Shown piece after piece: positions 9,978 to 20,307 of a stretch of DNA of 64,000 nt. The position numbers were made by a program, and so were the translations under genes. The DNA is from Marisediminitalea oceani (GTDB lineage Bacteria > Pseudomonadota > Gammaproteobacteria > Enterobacterales > Alteromonadaceae). The notes under the pieces are model-generated. The model ran no database searches and was not told where the DNA came from. It was given only the letters and a program-made list of their open reading frames with translations. Location of the stretch: the NCBI RefSeq assembly GCF_003731635.1, contig NZ_RCUA01000007.1, forward strand, positions 99,644-163,643. The letters are read 5' to 3'. Position 1 is the stretch's first letter. The number at the start of each line of letters is the position of its first letter.

Positions 9978-10298
9978 GTGTACTTCTCCGCTGAGATAGA
10001 ATGGAGTTATTGTTACCCATTTACTTGGCTTTGAAGCTGACCGGCTGGTGACCGCTATTTTGAAAGCCAATTATGGTGGGAGAATACTCGTTGAAGCCGG
10101 CATAACTATCAATGGGATGTTAAAATATCACAATCTAAAAACCATATATCGCAACATCTAATTAACAAAAAGCCGTAAAGGTAATATCTAATAGTCTTAT
10201 TTTATGGGATTTATCGACTTTGTTTGTACTATTCTAATGCAAATTTTATGAAGATGTGGGAGTAACAAAGGATTAACATTTGTTATCCCCCAACATAC
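9978..10298. promoter_or_regulatory. Promoter region of the TonB receptor
   Basis: A 321-bp AT-rich gap between the receptor start and the end of the upstream GH9 gene, both on the minus strand. On the minus strand TTGTTA followed 16 bases later by TATGGT is a possible promoter, but the match is moderate. No gene is seen. Confidence 0.3.
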
Positions 10299-12020
10299 TT
10301 ATTTTGTAAGGGTGAGCATTGCTGCCAGCGAATACACCAATGGGGCATTCCAGTTGATAGTGACTTCGTTGGTAGAGTAGCTACACCAGTTGTCTTTGTA
10401 TGAAGTTGCGGGCAACGAAGCACTGTACTGACAGTTATCCTGCTGGCCGTTTTGGGCGCCGCCCACTAAAAAGCCCGGTACCGGCTCGGCAATGTCGTCG
10501 GCATGGGATTGGCGATGGTGGATAAAGCGTGGCGATGTTTCACCAAACCCGGTGACGTAGCTGTAGTCCACCGGATTTTTCCCCAGTACATAGTCCACAA
10601 GGCCGGTGAAGGTATGACGGTAGTCGGGGTTATTGCTCATCCGGTAGGCGCTGGCTAAAACCATAGCGTGGTTCATGGCAACGCCGTTACTGCCCCACAC
10701 AAAATCGTTGGCAGTCATGGCTGTTCTGAATGGTGATGCCTGACTGGTTTCTACCAGTGCGTCAGCGTAGTCCAGAAAGCGCGTCTTTAACGCCTGGTAG
10801 CGCTCGGCGGGAAGAGCGTTTTGGCCTTGTTCAGAGAGTAATGAAAGATAAGCTAATCCCATAGTATCAGACCAGCCCGGAGTGGACGGGGAGCCCAGAT
10901 AACGCTGCGCCTCAATAAGATAGTCCTGCTCGCCGGTGGTAACAAAAAGCTCACTGGCGGCCCAGGCAAATTCATCGTTAAACGATGAGTCGCCGTATTC
11001 CCCGGTTTTTACGATTTCTGCATTCTTATAGGCTACTTGTGGATTTTCCAGTGCCCACTGCCAGGCTTTTTTCGCTGCTGCCAGAAAATTGCTTTGCTGT
11101 TGCGGATACACTCTGGCGGCTGTTGCCATTACCGCTGCAAAATTGAGTGTCGCGGCGGTCCCCTTGGCCACCACATAACGCTGCTCTGTGGCCTCTGCCG
11201 GCATTACTGCCGGGGCAAAATTTAACGTGGTGAGCTTATGAAAAACCCCGCCGTCGCTGTCCTGCATGGTTAGCATCCAGTCGAGGTTCCAGCTGACTTC
11301 ATCGAGTAAATCGGGCTGGTTGTTAGTGGACTCCGGGATATTCCAGCGCCGCTGTGCATAAAAATCCGGGAAGTCGAGGTATGCCCGCATCAGGGTATAG
11401 GTCGATATGCCTGAATTAACAATGTATTTATTGTAATCACCAGCGTCGTACCAGCCTTGGGGGCTTGCCAGGCTCACCTGCGGCTGGTTGAGGTTTATTA
11501 CCTGGGTGTCCGGGTGACCGGCTTCGCGGTGCCATTTACCGGCAAAGGCCGGGTCCAGTGCCATGCCTGAACGATTGTAATAATACGCTTTAATCGCAGC
11601 GTCATGCAGGGCACTTACACGTTGGGCAGAAATCCTGAACGTGGTGTAGTCGTTGTCGCCAACAGACAGCCGGTAAAGGCCGGGAGTAGCAATACTGCTC
11701 ACGTCTGCTATAGCCACGGTTTGATCTGCCAGTGGCCAGTAGTTCGGTGAACTGGTAGTGCCTTCCAGAATTACCTGACCGCTGGCGGTATTGGTTACCC
11801 GATAAGAAAGCGCTTGCGAAGTTGTTATTACGATATGCTTTTGCTGCTGCGGCAAAAAGCCAACCTGATTGGCATAGAATTCAACGGGCTGCGAACCGCT
11901 ATCGGCGGTTGCGGAGCTGGCAGTGCTGCTTGTGCTGTTAACGCCCGTACAGGCTCCTATTGCGAAAACCAGTGATAAAGACATCGCCAGCTTGCTGAAT
12001 GAATTTAGTTTAGTGCTCAT
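10299..12020 (-). CDS. Glycoside hydrolase family 9 enzyme, lipoprotein
   Basis: 573 aa from ATG 12020, chosen because the product then starts with a lipoprotein signal ending in AIGAC. After a Ser/Thr-rich linker comes an immunoglobulin-like CelD_N domain (about residues 45-130), then the (alpha/alpha)6 GH9 domain. The catalytic aspartates D192 and D195 are in YDAGDYNKY; the C-terminal glutamate is in NEVTINWNAP. The family is mainly endoglucanases, with some exo-glucosidases and a few members acting on mixed glucans or xyloglucan. Its place between a receptor and an acetyl-esterase in a xylan locus suggests a plant-wall role, but the substrate cannot be read from sequence. It lies 24 bp downstream of the esterase, probably in one transcript. 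Confidence 0.85.
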   Translation of the reverse strand: MSTKLNSFSKLAMSLSLVFAIGACTGVNSTSSTASSATADSGSQPVEFYANQVGFLPQQQKHIVITTSQALSYRVTNTASGQVILEGTTSSPNYWPLADQTVAIADVSSIATPGLYRLSVGDNDYTTFRISAQRVSALHDAAIKAYYYNRSGMALDPAFAGKWHREAGHPDTQVINLNQPQVSLASPQGWYDAGDYNKYIVNSGISTYTLMRAYLDFPDFYAQRRWNIPESTNNQPDLLDEVSWNLDWMLTMQDSDGGVFHKLTTLNFAPAVMPAEATEQRYVVAKGTAATLNFAAVMATAARVYPQQQSNFLAAAKKAWQWALENPQVAYKNAEIVKTGEYGDSSFNDEFAWAASELFVTTGEQDYLIEAQRYLGSPSTPGWSDTMGLAYLSLLSEQGQNALPAERYQALKTRFLDYADALVETSQASPFRTAMTANDFVWGSNGVAMNHAMVLASAYRMSNNPDYRHTFTGLVDYVLGKNPVDYSYVTGFGETSPRFIHHRQSHADDIAEPVPGFLVGGAQNGQQDNCQYSASLPATSYKDNWCSYSTNEVTINWNAPLVYSLAAMLTLTK

Positions 12021-12044
12021 ATTTACTCCGGCCTGAAACAAAGA

Positions 12045-13973
12045 TTAATCAGCATTGGTTGCGCTGGTGACGGCCATACTGAAAGCCGCTGCGGGAAGCC
12101 CGGTACTACTGAACAAACCGGGTTCGGGGTTATCAGCCCAGCCATAACGAACGTGAACCGGTTGACTGACCTTAGCGCTGGATAGAATCACCTTGTCGTT
12201 GCTAATGCGTACGTCAGCCCAGTAGTACTGGTTATCAGCGCCGGCAATAGCAAAGCTCTGCGTTAAGGGGGATGCTTCAGTCAGGCCCTCGCCGGTATGG
12301 CTAAAGTGCACAATGACTTTGTCGTTCTGTCGCTCTGCTGTAGTCGGTACTGGGCCCTGATAAGCAATGTCCTGGCCGTAGGCGATATTACGGGCAGCCA
12401 GTGCAAGCCGTTCTCCTACAGTAGCCTTATTGACCGGATGGATGTCGTTCCACTCTCCCACATCAAGGGTGACCACAGAAGCGGTGTTGTCAAGCGTTCC
12501 AACCTGGCGTTGCTGGTCTCGCAGAACTGCCCAGTTACTTTCAACCGGCTGAGCCCGGCGAGCCATAAAATTGGTTAGCTGAACAATAATGAAAGGCATG
12601 TCTGGCTGTTGCCACTGGCCACGCCAGTGATTAATCATAGCCGTGAGCCTGTCGGCGTAGTCATGGGGTGCGCCGCTGTTCGATTCGCCCTGATACCACA
12701 AGGCGCCTTTAATCGGAAACCGGGTCGCCGGCGCTATCATGGCGTTGTAGAGCCCCGTTGGCTGCCAGCGGATAAAGGTGGAACCTTTCAGACGGGGCAT
12801 TTCGGCCGCAACCTTATAGTGCCATTCGCCAGCCAGTGGGTAACGCGCCTTGTCGGTGCCTAAAAAGTAAGCTTTATCCTGCACAAAACCGGTGGAGCCG
12901 CCGCCGGAAGTAATGCGAATAGCAATCACATTATCGCCCTTTTTAAGCATGTCCGGCGTAACATTGTAGCGCCGTGGAGGGTACTGATAACCTGTGCCGC
13001 CAACTTCATGGCCGTTGATATACGCCGTGTCGGCGTCAACAATGCGTCCTAATCGGAGTGTGACAGGCTCCGCGGGAACTTCGTCCAGGTGAATTGTTTT
13101 TCTGAGCCACCAAACACCAATAAAGCCTTCGCCGTTAGTTGGCAGATTGCCGGGCAGGGTGATTGATTGCCAGTCGCTGTCGTCGAGGCTCGGGTCATAC
13201 CAGGTGGGATCAGACTGTAACCCTTTATCGGACTGATGGAGTTTTGCATACCAGGCATCTGAACGGGCTTTATCCTCTTTGCGGGTTTGCTCGTCGACTG
13301 CCGGATCGGCAAAGCGTTCACCGGCGGCAATTTTATCCGGATAGGGGGCTAGAATGTCTTTGTGCATCCAGGCCTCAATCGGCGAGCCGCCCAGCGACGC
13401 ATTAACAATGCCTATGGGCACATTCTGATCAAGGTGGATCTGGCGGGCAAAGTAGTAAGCTACGGCTGACAGATGGCGAATGTTTTGCTGCGTGGCACTA
13501 CGCCACTGACCGCCGCTGTAATCGTTGTTCTGGCCATCGAAACGATAGATATCGGGCACCGTGAACTCGCGAATAAGCGGAAAGTCGGCTTCGGCTACAT
13601 CGAGCGGGTAGGCCTCTTCAACACGGGCCATGGTGAGCTCCATGTTTGACTGCCCGGAGGTGAGCCACACATCACCAAAGTACAGGTTATTAACGGTGAG
13701 GGTGTCGTTGCTTTTGATAACAAGCTGATGGGGGCCACCGGCGGGTTGGGCTGGCAACTCAAAGCGCCATTTGCCGTTGCTTGCGCTGGTTTCACCCAGC
13801 AGTTCGCCATTAAAGAAGATTTGAACCGGTGCTTTTGAGTCTGTGGTGCCGGTTAACGGAACAGGCTTATTGCGTTGTAACACCGCGTTGTCTGAAATAA
13901 GCCGGTGTAATGTGGTGGCAGCCCCTGCACATTGCGCGATAAGACAGGTACATAGCAAAAGTAACCGAATCAA
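12045..13973 (-). CDS. SASA-type (sialate O-acetylesterase-like) acetyl xylan esterase
   Basis: 642 aa with a cleavable signal peptide (MIRLLLLCTCLIAQCAGA). The SGNH-type hydrolase domain shows the nucleophile Ser109 in TSGQSNME, WYQGESNSG in the second half, and a late DIHPVNK carrying the catalytic Asp/His pair. A jelly-roll, sugar-binding-like insertion at about residues 250-370 (WLRKTIHL, ADTAYINGHEVGG) splits the catalytic domain, as in many Bacteroidetes and Alteromonas members. These enzymes remove acetyl groups. In this locus the likely substrate is acetylated xylan rather than sialic acid, because no sialate genes are present. It is followed by GH9 on the same strand. Confidence 0.82.
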   Translation of the reverse strand: MIRLLLLCTCLIAQCAGAATTLHRLISDNAVLQRNKPVPLTGTTDSKAPVQIFFNGELLGETSASNGKWRFELPAQPAGGPHQLVIKSNDTLTVNNLYFGDVWLTSGQSNMELTMARVEEAYPLDVAEADFPLIREFTVPDIYRFDGQNNDYSGGQWRSATQQNIRHLSAVAYYFARQIHLDQNVPIGIVNASLGGSPIEAWMHKDILAPYPDKIAAGERFADPAVDEQTRKEDKARSDAWYAKLHQSDKGLQSDPTWYDPSLDDSDWQSITLPGNLPTNGEGFIGVWWLRKTIHLDEVPAEPVTLRLGRIVDADTAYINGHEVGGTGYQYPPRRYNVTPDMLKKGDNVIAIRITSGGGSTGFVQDKAYFLGTDKARYPLAGEWHYKVAAEMPRLKGSTFIRWQPTGLYNAMIAPATRFPIKGALWYQGESNSGAPHDYADRLTAMINHWRGQWQQPDMPFIIVQLTNFMARRAQPVESNWAVLRDQQRQVGTLDNTASVVTLDVGEWNDIHPVNKATVGERLALAARNIAYGQDIAYQGPVPTTAERQNDKVIVHFSHTGEGLTEASPLTQSFAIAGADNQYYWADVRISNDKVILSSAKVSQPVHVRYGWADNPEPGLFSSTGLPAAAFSMAVTSATNAD

Positions 13974-13995
13974 ATTATGTCTCCTTCAGAAACAA

Positions 13996-14024
13996 AAAAA
14001 GTGCAGAGGTTGTCTGCACTTTTT
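13996..14024 (-). terminator. Intrinsic terminator after xylA
   Basis: A 12-bp stem, arms AAAAAGTGCAGA (13996-14007) and TCTGCACTTTTT (14013-14024), with a 5-base loop and A/T tracts on both sides, so it can act in either direction. It sits between the xylose isomerase stop and the esterase start on the minus strand. Confidence 0.8.
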
Positions 14025-14040
14025 AAGTAAAAATAACGAC

Positions 14041-15360
14041 TTAGCGGAAGATAACCTGGTTAACCTGGTTTTCCAGCAGTTCCTGACTGCCTGACACCTG
14101 TCTTGGGTTAAGCTGCTGCTCAGTGGTTAAGCCGGCCAGTGACTCCAGAGAGAAAGCACCGTTGAGGATTTTCTCGCCCAGCTCGCCGTTCCAGCCTGCG
14201 TAACGCTTGGCTTTCGCATCGGCAATAAAGTCGTTTTCAAGCATTGCTGCGGCTTTTTTCAGACCCAGAGCACAGGTATCCATACCACCAATATGGCCGT
14301 GGAACAGATCTGCCGCATCAATACTCTGACGGCGTAACTTGGTGTCGAAGTTAAAGCCACCTGAGGTGTAACCGCCGTTTTTGAGAATTTCGTAACAGAT
14401 CAGTGTCATTTCTTCCACGCTGTTAGGGAACTGGTCAGTATCCCAGCCTAACTGTGCGTCACCGCGGTTGGCATCAATCGAACCGAACACACCCAGTGCA
14501 AATGCGGTGGCAATTTCGTGGTGGAAGGAATGGCCGGATAACGTTGCGTGGTTGGCTTCGATATTGACCGCGAACTCTTTTTCCAGGCCGAATTCTTTCA
14601 GGAAGCCATAAACGGTTGCCGTATCGTAATCGTACTGGTGTTTAGTTGGTTCCTGAGGTTTTGGCTCTATCAGCAGCAAACCGTCAAAACCGATTTTGTG
14701 TTTATGCTCCACTACCATATTCATAAAGCGGCCAAGCTGAGCACGCTCACGCTTGAGGTCGGTATTGAGCAGCGTTTCGTAACCCTCACGGCCACCCCAC
14801 AGTACATAGTTAGCACCGCCAAGGGTTTTAGTGGCGTTCATGGCGTGAAATACCTGAGTTGCTGCGCGGGCAAAGATCTCCGGATCCGGATTGGTCGCTG
14901 CGCCTGACATATAACGCGGGTGACTGAAGACGTTAGCAGTGCCCCATAACAGTTTCATGCCGGTGGCTTCCTGTTTGGCCGCCAGTACTTCCGTCATTTC
15001 GCTGAAATTACGAATATAGTCGTTAACGCTGTCACCTTCTGGCGCTACGTCAACGTCGTGAAAACAGTAGTACGGTGCGCCGAGTTTGCTGAAAAACTCA
15101 AAGGCGACATCCGCTTTTTGTTTTGCCCGCTCCATAGCATCGCCTGGCTGTAACCAGGGACGGTCGAAGGTATTGCCACCAAACACATCGGCGCCATCCC
15201 AGCAGAAGTTGTGCCAGTAACAGGAAGCAAAGCGTAAATGCTCTTCCATGGTTTTGCCTAACACCACTTCTTTGGGGTTATAGTGTTTGAATGCCAGTGG
15301 GTTAGTGGACTCAGCACCTTCGTACTGGATTGGGCTGATGTCCTGGAAAAAATCCGCCAT
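14041..15360 (-). CDS. xylA: Xylose isomerase
   Basis: Converts D-xylose to D-xylulose in the cytoplasm. 439 aa is the normal class II length. Recognised by the opening [24 protein letters not shown], the active-site histidine region [12 protein letters not shown], the [10 protein letters not shown] box, and the metal ligands in [15 protein letters not shown] and [12 protein letters not shown]. The gene lies 110 bp downstream of xylB on the same strand, and XylR is divergent from xylB. The product goes to xylulokinase. No unusual features. Confidence 0.97.
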   Translation of the reverse strand: MADFFQDISPIQYEGAESTNPLAFKHYNPKEVVLGKTMEEHLRFASCYWHNFCWDGADVFGGNTFDRPWLQPGDAMERAKQKADVAFEFFSKLGAPYYCFHDVDVAPEGDSVNDYIRNFSEMTEVLAAKQEATGMKLLWGTANVFSHPRYMSGAATNPDPEIFARAATQVFHAMNATKTLGGANYVLWGGREGYETLLNTDLKRERAQLGRFMNMVVEHKHKIGFDGLLLIEPKPQEPTKHQYDYDTATVYGFLKEFGLEKEFAVNIEANHATLSGHSFHHEIATAFALGVFGSIDANRGDAQLGWDTDQFPNSVEEMTLICYEILKNGGYTSGGFNFDTKLRRQSIDAADLFHGHIGGMDTCALGLKKAAAMLENDFIADAKAKRYAGWNGELGEKILNGAFSLESLAGLTTEQQLNPRQVSGSQELLENQVNQVIFR

Positions 15361-15470
15361 AGTTAACTCCTGAGTGGGCCGAATGGCCCGTTATTTTGAT
15401 GATTGCTAATACTGTGCAATCGGCGTGTATTCGACAATTATGTAAACTTCATCGACTTTTGTGTTTTTTG

Positions 15471-16928
15471 TTAAAAATGTGAATGAAGTGAAAAGTATAG
15501 CTCGCGGAACTGCTGGCGCCGCTGATCGTAGTAGTTTTTAAGCGCAGAATCAGGCTCGTAGCTGGCAACCAGCTCTGGTACCGGGCAAATATCACTAACC
15601 GGTGTTTGTGGTGAAACACCCAGCTGTGCCAGCCTGGCTGCACCTAAAGCCGGCCCTACATCACCGCCTTTGCGATAATTCATGGCAATGCCGCTGACAT
15701 CGGCCAGCAACTGACGCCAGTAAGTGCTTTTAACTCCGCCGCCAATCAGACTAATCCCGTCTACCTGGATGCCACAGCCGTGCACCGCGTCGATACCGTC
15801 GGCCAACGCCATAGAGACGCCCTGCACCACAGCCTGGGCCATATGCGCCCGCGTAGTGGAAGCGGTTAATCCAAAAAAGCCAGCTTTGGCGTTGGGATTG
15901 TTATGTGGTGTGCGTTCGCCGGTTAAATAAGGCAAAAAGAACGGCGTATTCGGATCATCCGGCCGGGTATTGTTAACCACGTCGTCAAACAATTCGGCAA
16001 CGGAGCTGTAACCAGAGTTTTTGGCAAACCAGTCAAGGCAGCTGGCTGCGCTAAGCATTACCGACATCAGGTGCCAGCGGTGTCCTACGGCATGACAAAA
16101 GCTGTGTACCGCCGATTCCGGATCGCTGCGGTAATCATTGGTCACCGCAAAATAAACCCCGGAGGTGCCGAGCGACAGCATGGCCTGGCCGGCATCAACA
16201 ATGCCACAGCCTACTGCTCCTGCTGCATTATCGCCGGCGCCTGCCACTACCGGAACAGCATTCATGCCCCAGCGTTTGGCTGTCTCAGCTGTAAGGTAAC
16301 CGGTGATCTCGTTACCTTCATAGAGCTTTGGCATGTGCTTCTCACTTAAACCACAGGCCATCAGCATGGATTTGCTCCAGCTACGCTCACCGGTGTTCAG
16401 CCAGCTTGTACCGGCCGAATCTGACATGTCAGACGCAAACTCACCGGTGAGTTTATAGCGCAGGTAGTCTTTCGGTAGCAGGACCTTATCCACCTGTTTA
16501 AAAATGTCCGGCTCGTTTTCTTTTACCCACAATAATTTGGGAGCAGTAAATCCCGGCATCACCAGGTTACCAGTGATTACCCGTGCTTTTGTTACAGTGC
16601 TTTCCAGCGTTCGGCACTGCTCTTCACTGCGACCGTCATTCCATAATATCGCCGGGCGTAACACCCGGCCCGCTTTATCCAGTAGGGTAGCGCCGTGCAT
16701 TTGCCCTGCCAGACCCAGCGCCTTAACAACCGATAAGTTGTTACGCTGCTTTAATTCATCCAGTGTTGCACAGGTTGCTGTCCACCAATCCTCTGGATTT
16801 TGTTCAGACCACAGCGGTTGCGGTATGGCTACCGTTAATGAAGAAGACGCTGAGTCCACCACTTTACCGCTTTCATCGGTCAAAATGGTTTTGACACCTG
16901 ATGTGCCAAGATCAATACCAATATACAT
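15471..16928 (-). CDS. xylB: Xylulokinase
   Basis: FGGY-family kinase making xylulose-5-phosphate for the pentose phosphate pathway. I take ATG 16928 (485 aa) rather than the GTG at 16940, because the product then opens with the family's MYIGIDLGTSGVKTIL phosphate-binding loop; GAGAG lies about 6 bases upstream. Other signatures are GLAGQMHGA, the ILWNDGRS box, GAGDNAAGAVGCG and the C-terminal LIGGGVKSTYWRQLLADV. It is divergent from xylR across a 232-bp region with a candidate XylR operator. The xylB-xylA gene order is the reverse of E. coli xylAB. Confidence 0.96.
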   Translation of the reverse strand: MYIGIDLGTSGVKTILTDESGKVVDSASSSLTVAIPQPLWSEQNPEDWWTATCATLDELKQRNNLSVVKALGLAGQMHGATLLDKAGRVLRPAILWNDGRSEEQCRTLESTVTKARVITGNLVMPGFTAPKLLWVKENEPDIFKQVDKVLLPKDYLRYKLTGEFASDMSDSAGTSWLNTGERSWSKSMLMACGLSEKHMPKLYEGNEITGYLTAETAKRWGMNAVPVVAGAGDNAAGAVGCGIVDAGQAMLSLGTSGVYFAVTNDYRSDPESAVHSFCHAVGHRWHLMSVMLSAASCLDWFAKNSGYSSVAELFDDVVNNTRPDDPNTPFFLPYLTGERTPHNNPNAKAGFFGLTASTTRAHMAQAVVQGVSMALADGIDAVHGCGIQVDGISLIGGGVKSTYWRQLLADVSGIAMNYRKGGDVGPALGAARLAQLGVSPQTPVSDICPVPELVASYEPDSALKNYYDQRRQQFRELYFSLHSHF

Positions 16929-16964
16929 AGTTACTCTCACCGGAAAGATTAGGCGCTTATGCTG

Positions 16965-16995
16965 ATTGCGAAATCACTAAATCGCAATTACGAAA
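16965..16995. promoter_or_regulatory. Candidate XylR operator between xylB and xylR
   Basis: Two direct repeats, ATTGCGAAA (16965-16973) and ATTACGAAA (16987-16995), lie 22 bp start to start, two helical turns. That is the layout expected for an AraC-family dimer bound as direct repeats. They lie just upstream of xylB and in the shared xylB/xylR control region. The base match is direct; the assignment to XylR is inference. Confidence 0.5.
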
Positions 16996-17160
16996 ATTTG
17001 TTACTTTTTTGTTAATTCGAACAAGGTGTATTAGTATGCTCCGAAACAAGAAATATCGTAAAAAAAAGTTATTTAATTTAAATAAAGTGGTTAATTGGTA
17101 TACAGCTTTCGGGCAAAACAATAATCACTATGGGCACAATCGGCTAGCACGGAGCAGTTC

Positions 17161-18363
17161 ATGTTTGAGAATAAACACAGTATTACGCTTTTATTTAATG
17201 CCAATAAAATTTATGACCGACGCATTATTGCGGGTGTAGGTGACTACCTGCAAACCTCAAAGGTTGACTGGGATCTGTATCTGGAAGAAGACTTTATGGC
17301 GCGACTCGACCATTTGGATGAATGGAGTGGTGACGGCATTATCGCCGATTATGATAACCCGGAAATTCAGGCTGCTCTGCATAAGGCCAATGTACCGGTG
17401 GTGGGCATAGGCGGCTCTTACGAGAATCCGGCCGATTATCCCGATGTGCCTTATGTTGCAACCGATAACTACGCCCTCATCCAGGCTGCCTTTGAGCACC
17501 TCAGACAAAAAGGTATCCAGCGCTTTGCCTTTTATGGTGCTCCGGTGAATGAGCATCATCGCTGGGCTCAGGAACGTGAAAATGCGGTATTAGAGATCAC
17601 CCGTTCACAGGGTTACGAGTGTCATGTTTACCGTGGACACCCGGTACGACCCGAAACCTGGCAATACACAACCAAGCGTCTGGCCGACTGGCTGAGAAGC
17701 TTGCCTACACCGGTGGGGATTATTGCGGTTACCGACTCGCGAGCTCGCCACTTACTGCAGGTGTGTGACCATATCGGTATGCTTATACCGGATAAGATGT
17801 CGGTAATTGGTATAGACGATGATGAACTGGCCCGTTATCTGAGCCGGGTGAGCCTGAGCTCAGTGCGTCAGGGGTGTTTTGAAATGGGGGTGCAGGCGGC
17901 TAAAACCCTGCACCGGATCCTTAAAGGCCATAATAAGCCACGTAAACCTGTGCTTATCCCGCCTGAATGTGTTGCTGAGCGTCAGTCTACCGACTTTAAA
18001 GCCATCAGCGATCCACACGTAATGCAGGCCATGCATTATATCCGGCAGAACGCCTGCCGTGGTATTAAGGTGGATCAGGTACTCGACTACGTAGGGGTCT
18101 CCCGTTCAAACCTTGAACACCGATTTAAAGAAGAACGTGGCCACAGTATTCACAATGAGATCCACAACGAAAAACTAAGCCGTGCCTGTAAAATGCTGGA
18201 GAATTCTGACGAAGCAACCTCACAGATTGCCAAGATCTGCGGTTATCCTTCGCTGCAATATATGTATGCGGTATTCAAGAAGCACTTTGATCAAACGCCC
18301 AAGGAATATCGTGACGCCCGGCGCGATAGCGAAGAACAGGACCTGTCTTTAAAGGCCTCCTGA
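17161..18363 (+). CDS. xylR: XylR, AraC-family D-xylose-responsive activator
   Basis: 400 aa. The N-terminal two thirds is a periplasmic-binding-protein-like sugar sensor (ITLLFNANKIYDRRIIAGVGDYL, VVGIGGSYEN, SVIGIDDDELARYLSRVSLSSV), and the C-terminal 100 residues are two AraC helix-turn-helices (VLDYVGVSRSNLEHRFKE, EATSQIAKICGYPS). This is the architecture and length of E. coli XylR (392 aa). It would activate xylB-xylA and perhaps the other xylan genes when xylose binds. It is divergently placed from xylB. An ATG at 17161 fits the family N-terminus. Confidence 0.94.
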   Translation: MFENKHSITLLFNANKIYDRRIIAGVGDYLQTSKVDWDLYLEEDFMARLDHLDEWSGDGIIADYDNPEIQAALHKANVPVVGIGGSYENPADYPDVPYVATDNYALIQAAFEHLRQKGIQRFAFYGAPVNEHHRWAQERENAVLEITRSQGYECHVYRGHPVRPETWQYTTKRLADWLRSLPTPVGIIAVTDSRARHLLQVCDHIGMLIPDKMSVIGIDDDELARYLSRVSLSSVRQGCFEMGVQAAKTLHRILKGHNKPRKPVLIPPECVAERQSTDFKAISDPHVMQAMHYIRQNACRGIKVDQVLDYVGVSRSNLEHRFKEERGHSIHNEIHNEKLSRACKMLENSDEATSQIAKICGYPSLQYMYAVFKKHFDQTPKEYRDARRDSEEQDLSLKAS

Positions 18364-18374
18364 AAGTGAAAGCA

Positions 18375-18406
18375 GGAAGCAGGTTTGAGTAATATCACCT
18401 GCTTCC
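18375..18406 (+). terminator. Hairpin after xylR
   Basis: A 10-bp perfect stem, GGAAGCAGGT (18375-18384) with ACCTGCTTCC (18397-18406), and a 12-base loop directly downstream of xylR. Only a short T run follows (GTTTTAC), so termination may be partial. Confidence 0.55.
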
Positions 18407-18618
18407 GCAAGTTTTACTACTGATCTTTCCCACACTGCGAACCTCTATTTTTATCAGGGGCTTAGCCCAGTTCGGCTGGTCTCTGCCCAGACTTTGTTTA
18501 TTTACATTTGGTTCACAAAAAACGCAATTCTGGTTGAGATTTTTCATAACGCCAACGCGTTGAAGCCTTGCTGGCTTTAACGTTAAATGCCAGTCACATT
18601 AGTACACAGAGAATGTTT

Positions 18619-20307
18619 ATGAAGCAGCGTGTTATTCTATCGTTACTGACAGGTTTGTTGATGACCGGGTGTAATTCTCCTGGGTCCTCAGGGTCTGCAC
18701 AGCAGGCAGCGGCTAAGCCAGAGGCGATGTCTGCAGAAGTGACCTTTGACTGGTTTAAGTATGCTACGCCGAATAACCGCCCCACGGCACCCGCCGGCGA
18801 ATTTGCCAACCCGGTTTTGCCTGGCTTCTATCCTGATCCGTCGATTACAAAAAAAGGAGAAGACTACTACCTGACTACGTCTTCTTTTAGTTATACCCCC
18901 GGTTTGCCGATTCTGCGCAGTAAGAATCTAACCGACTGGGAACTCGTGGGGTATGCGCTGGATCGCGAAGCGCAAATGGAATTCTCCGGTTCGCGTATAT
19001 CGCGTGGCATTTTTGCGCCGACCATTCGCTACCATGATGGCCTGTTTTATATCATTACCACCGCAATAGACAATGGCGGTAACTTCATTATTACTGCCAG
19101 CGATCCGGCTGGACCCTGGTCTGAACCCATCTGGTTACAGGAAGTCGGTGGTATCGACCCGGACATCTTCTTCGATGACGATGGCCGTGTGTACATCACT
19201 CATAATGAAGCCCCTCCTGGCGAACCTTTGTATAACGGCCACCGGGCAATCTGGATGTGGGAGTACGATCCCGCCGCTCAGAAGGTGTTACCCGACAGCC
19301 GTAAACTGCTGGTGAATGGCGGTGTAGATATCAGCCAGGAGCCGATCTGGATTGAAGCGCCGCATATCTACAAAGTGAACGACTGGTATTACTTATCCTG
19401 TGCCGAGGGTGGCACCGGGCCACAACACTCCCAGGTGGTATTCCGCACACGTTCTCTGGATGAGCCTTTTATTCCTTATGAAAATAATCCGATTCTGACC
19501 CAGCGGGATCTTAGCTGGCCGCGACCCAATCCGGTGGATACTGCAGGTCACGCCGATATGATTCAGACTGACGCCGGTGAGTGGTGGGCAGTATTTCTGG
19601 GCACCCGGCCTTATGAGAACTTCCTGTATAATACCGGTCGGGATACTTTTTTACTGCCCGTGGAGTGGCGTAACGAATGGCCGCATATACTACCGGCAAA
19701 AACGCCTATCCCACCTACTAGTCCGCGTCCGGCCGGTTTAAGCAAACAGCAGGGGACCGACTTTTATGATTGGTCAGATGAATTCAACGGCAACCAGCTC
19801 AGCGTGCGATGGCAAACGCCGAGGGATTTCGATCGCCATTGGGTAAGTATAGAAAATGGTGTACTGGCCATGTCGCCACTGGAAAACCCGCTGTATACCA
19901 AAGAGATGGTTAGTTATGTGGGTTCCCACCAGGCTGCAGCATCGTTTGCGGCCAGCACCGAAGTGACCATAGCCAAAGCCTCAACTGCAGAGGCCGGTCT
20001 GGCGGCTTTTCAAAGTGCCGCCTACCACTATTTTCTTGGGGTACGTGGTGAACAAGGTCACTATGAGGCGTTTGTTGAACAGGTGGTTGACGGCAAGGTA
20101 ACCACCGTTGCCCGCCGGGCGCTGACAACCGAAGTAGGTGAACCTGTAAAAGTGAAAGTGCACGGCGAGGGAGCATTAATCGAATTTGCTGTTGAACAGA
20201 AAGGTGAGTGGCTGGCGGTTGGCGAACCGCAGGATGCTACCTGGCTGAGTACACAAAAAGCGGGTGGCTTTGTTGGCACCACTATTGGCCCGCACGCCAG
20301 AAAATAA
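18619..20307 (+). CDS. Glycoside hydrolase family 43 beta-xylosidase/arabinofuranosidase, lipoprotein
   Basis: 562 aa from ATG 18619, where AGAG lies about 7 bases upstream and the product starts with a lipoprotein signal ending MTGC. The five-bladed propeller catalytic domain (about residues 65-370) begins NPVLPGFYPDPS with the catalytic base Asp, has GGIDPDIFFDDDG with the pKa-modulating Asp, and EAPHIYK with the acid Glu. A C-terminal beta-sandwich (from about 400, FYDWSDEFNGNQLSVRW) is the usual partner of this GH43 group. The expected role is removing terminal xylose or arabinose from oligosaccharides in the periplasm or at a membrane. It is 14 bp from the GH115 start, so the two form an operon. 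Confidence 0.87.
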   Translation: MKQRVILSLLTGLLMTGCNSPGSSGSAQQAAAKPEAMSAEVTFDWFKYATPNNRPTAPAGEFANPVLPGFYPDPSITKKGEDYYLTTSSFSYTPGLPILRSKNLTDWELVGYALDREAQMEFSGSRISRGIFAPTIRYHDGLFYIITTAIDNGGNFIITASDPAGPWSEPIWLQEVGGIDPDIFFDDDGRVYITHNEAPPGEPLYNGHRAIWMWEYDPAAQKVLPDSRKLLVNGGVDISQEPIWIEAPHIYKVNDWYYLSCAEGGTGPQHSQVVFRTRSLDEPFIPYENNPILTQRDLSWPRPNPVDTAGHADMIQTDAGEWWAVFLGTRPYENFLYNTGRDTFLLPVEWRNEWPHILPAKTPIPPTSPRPAGLSKQQGTDFYDWSDEFNGNQLSVRWQTPRDFDRHWVSIENGVLAMSPLENPLYTKEMVSYVGSHQAAASFAASTEVTIAKASTAEAGLAAFQSAAYHYFLGVRGEQGHYEAFVEQVVDGKVTTVARRALTTEVGEPVKVKVHGEGALIEFAVEQKGEWLAVGEPQDATWLSTQKAGGFVGTTIGPHARK

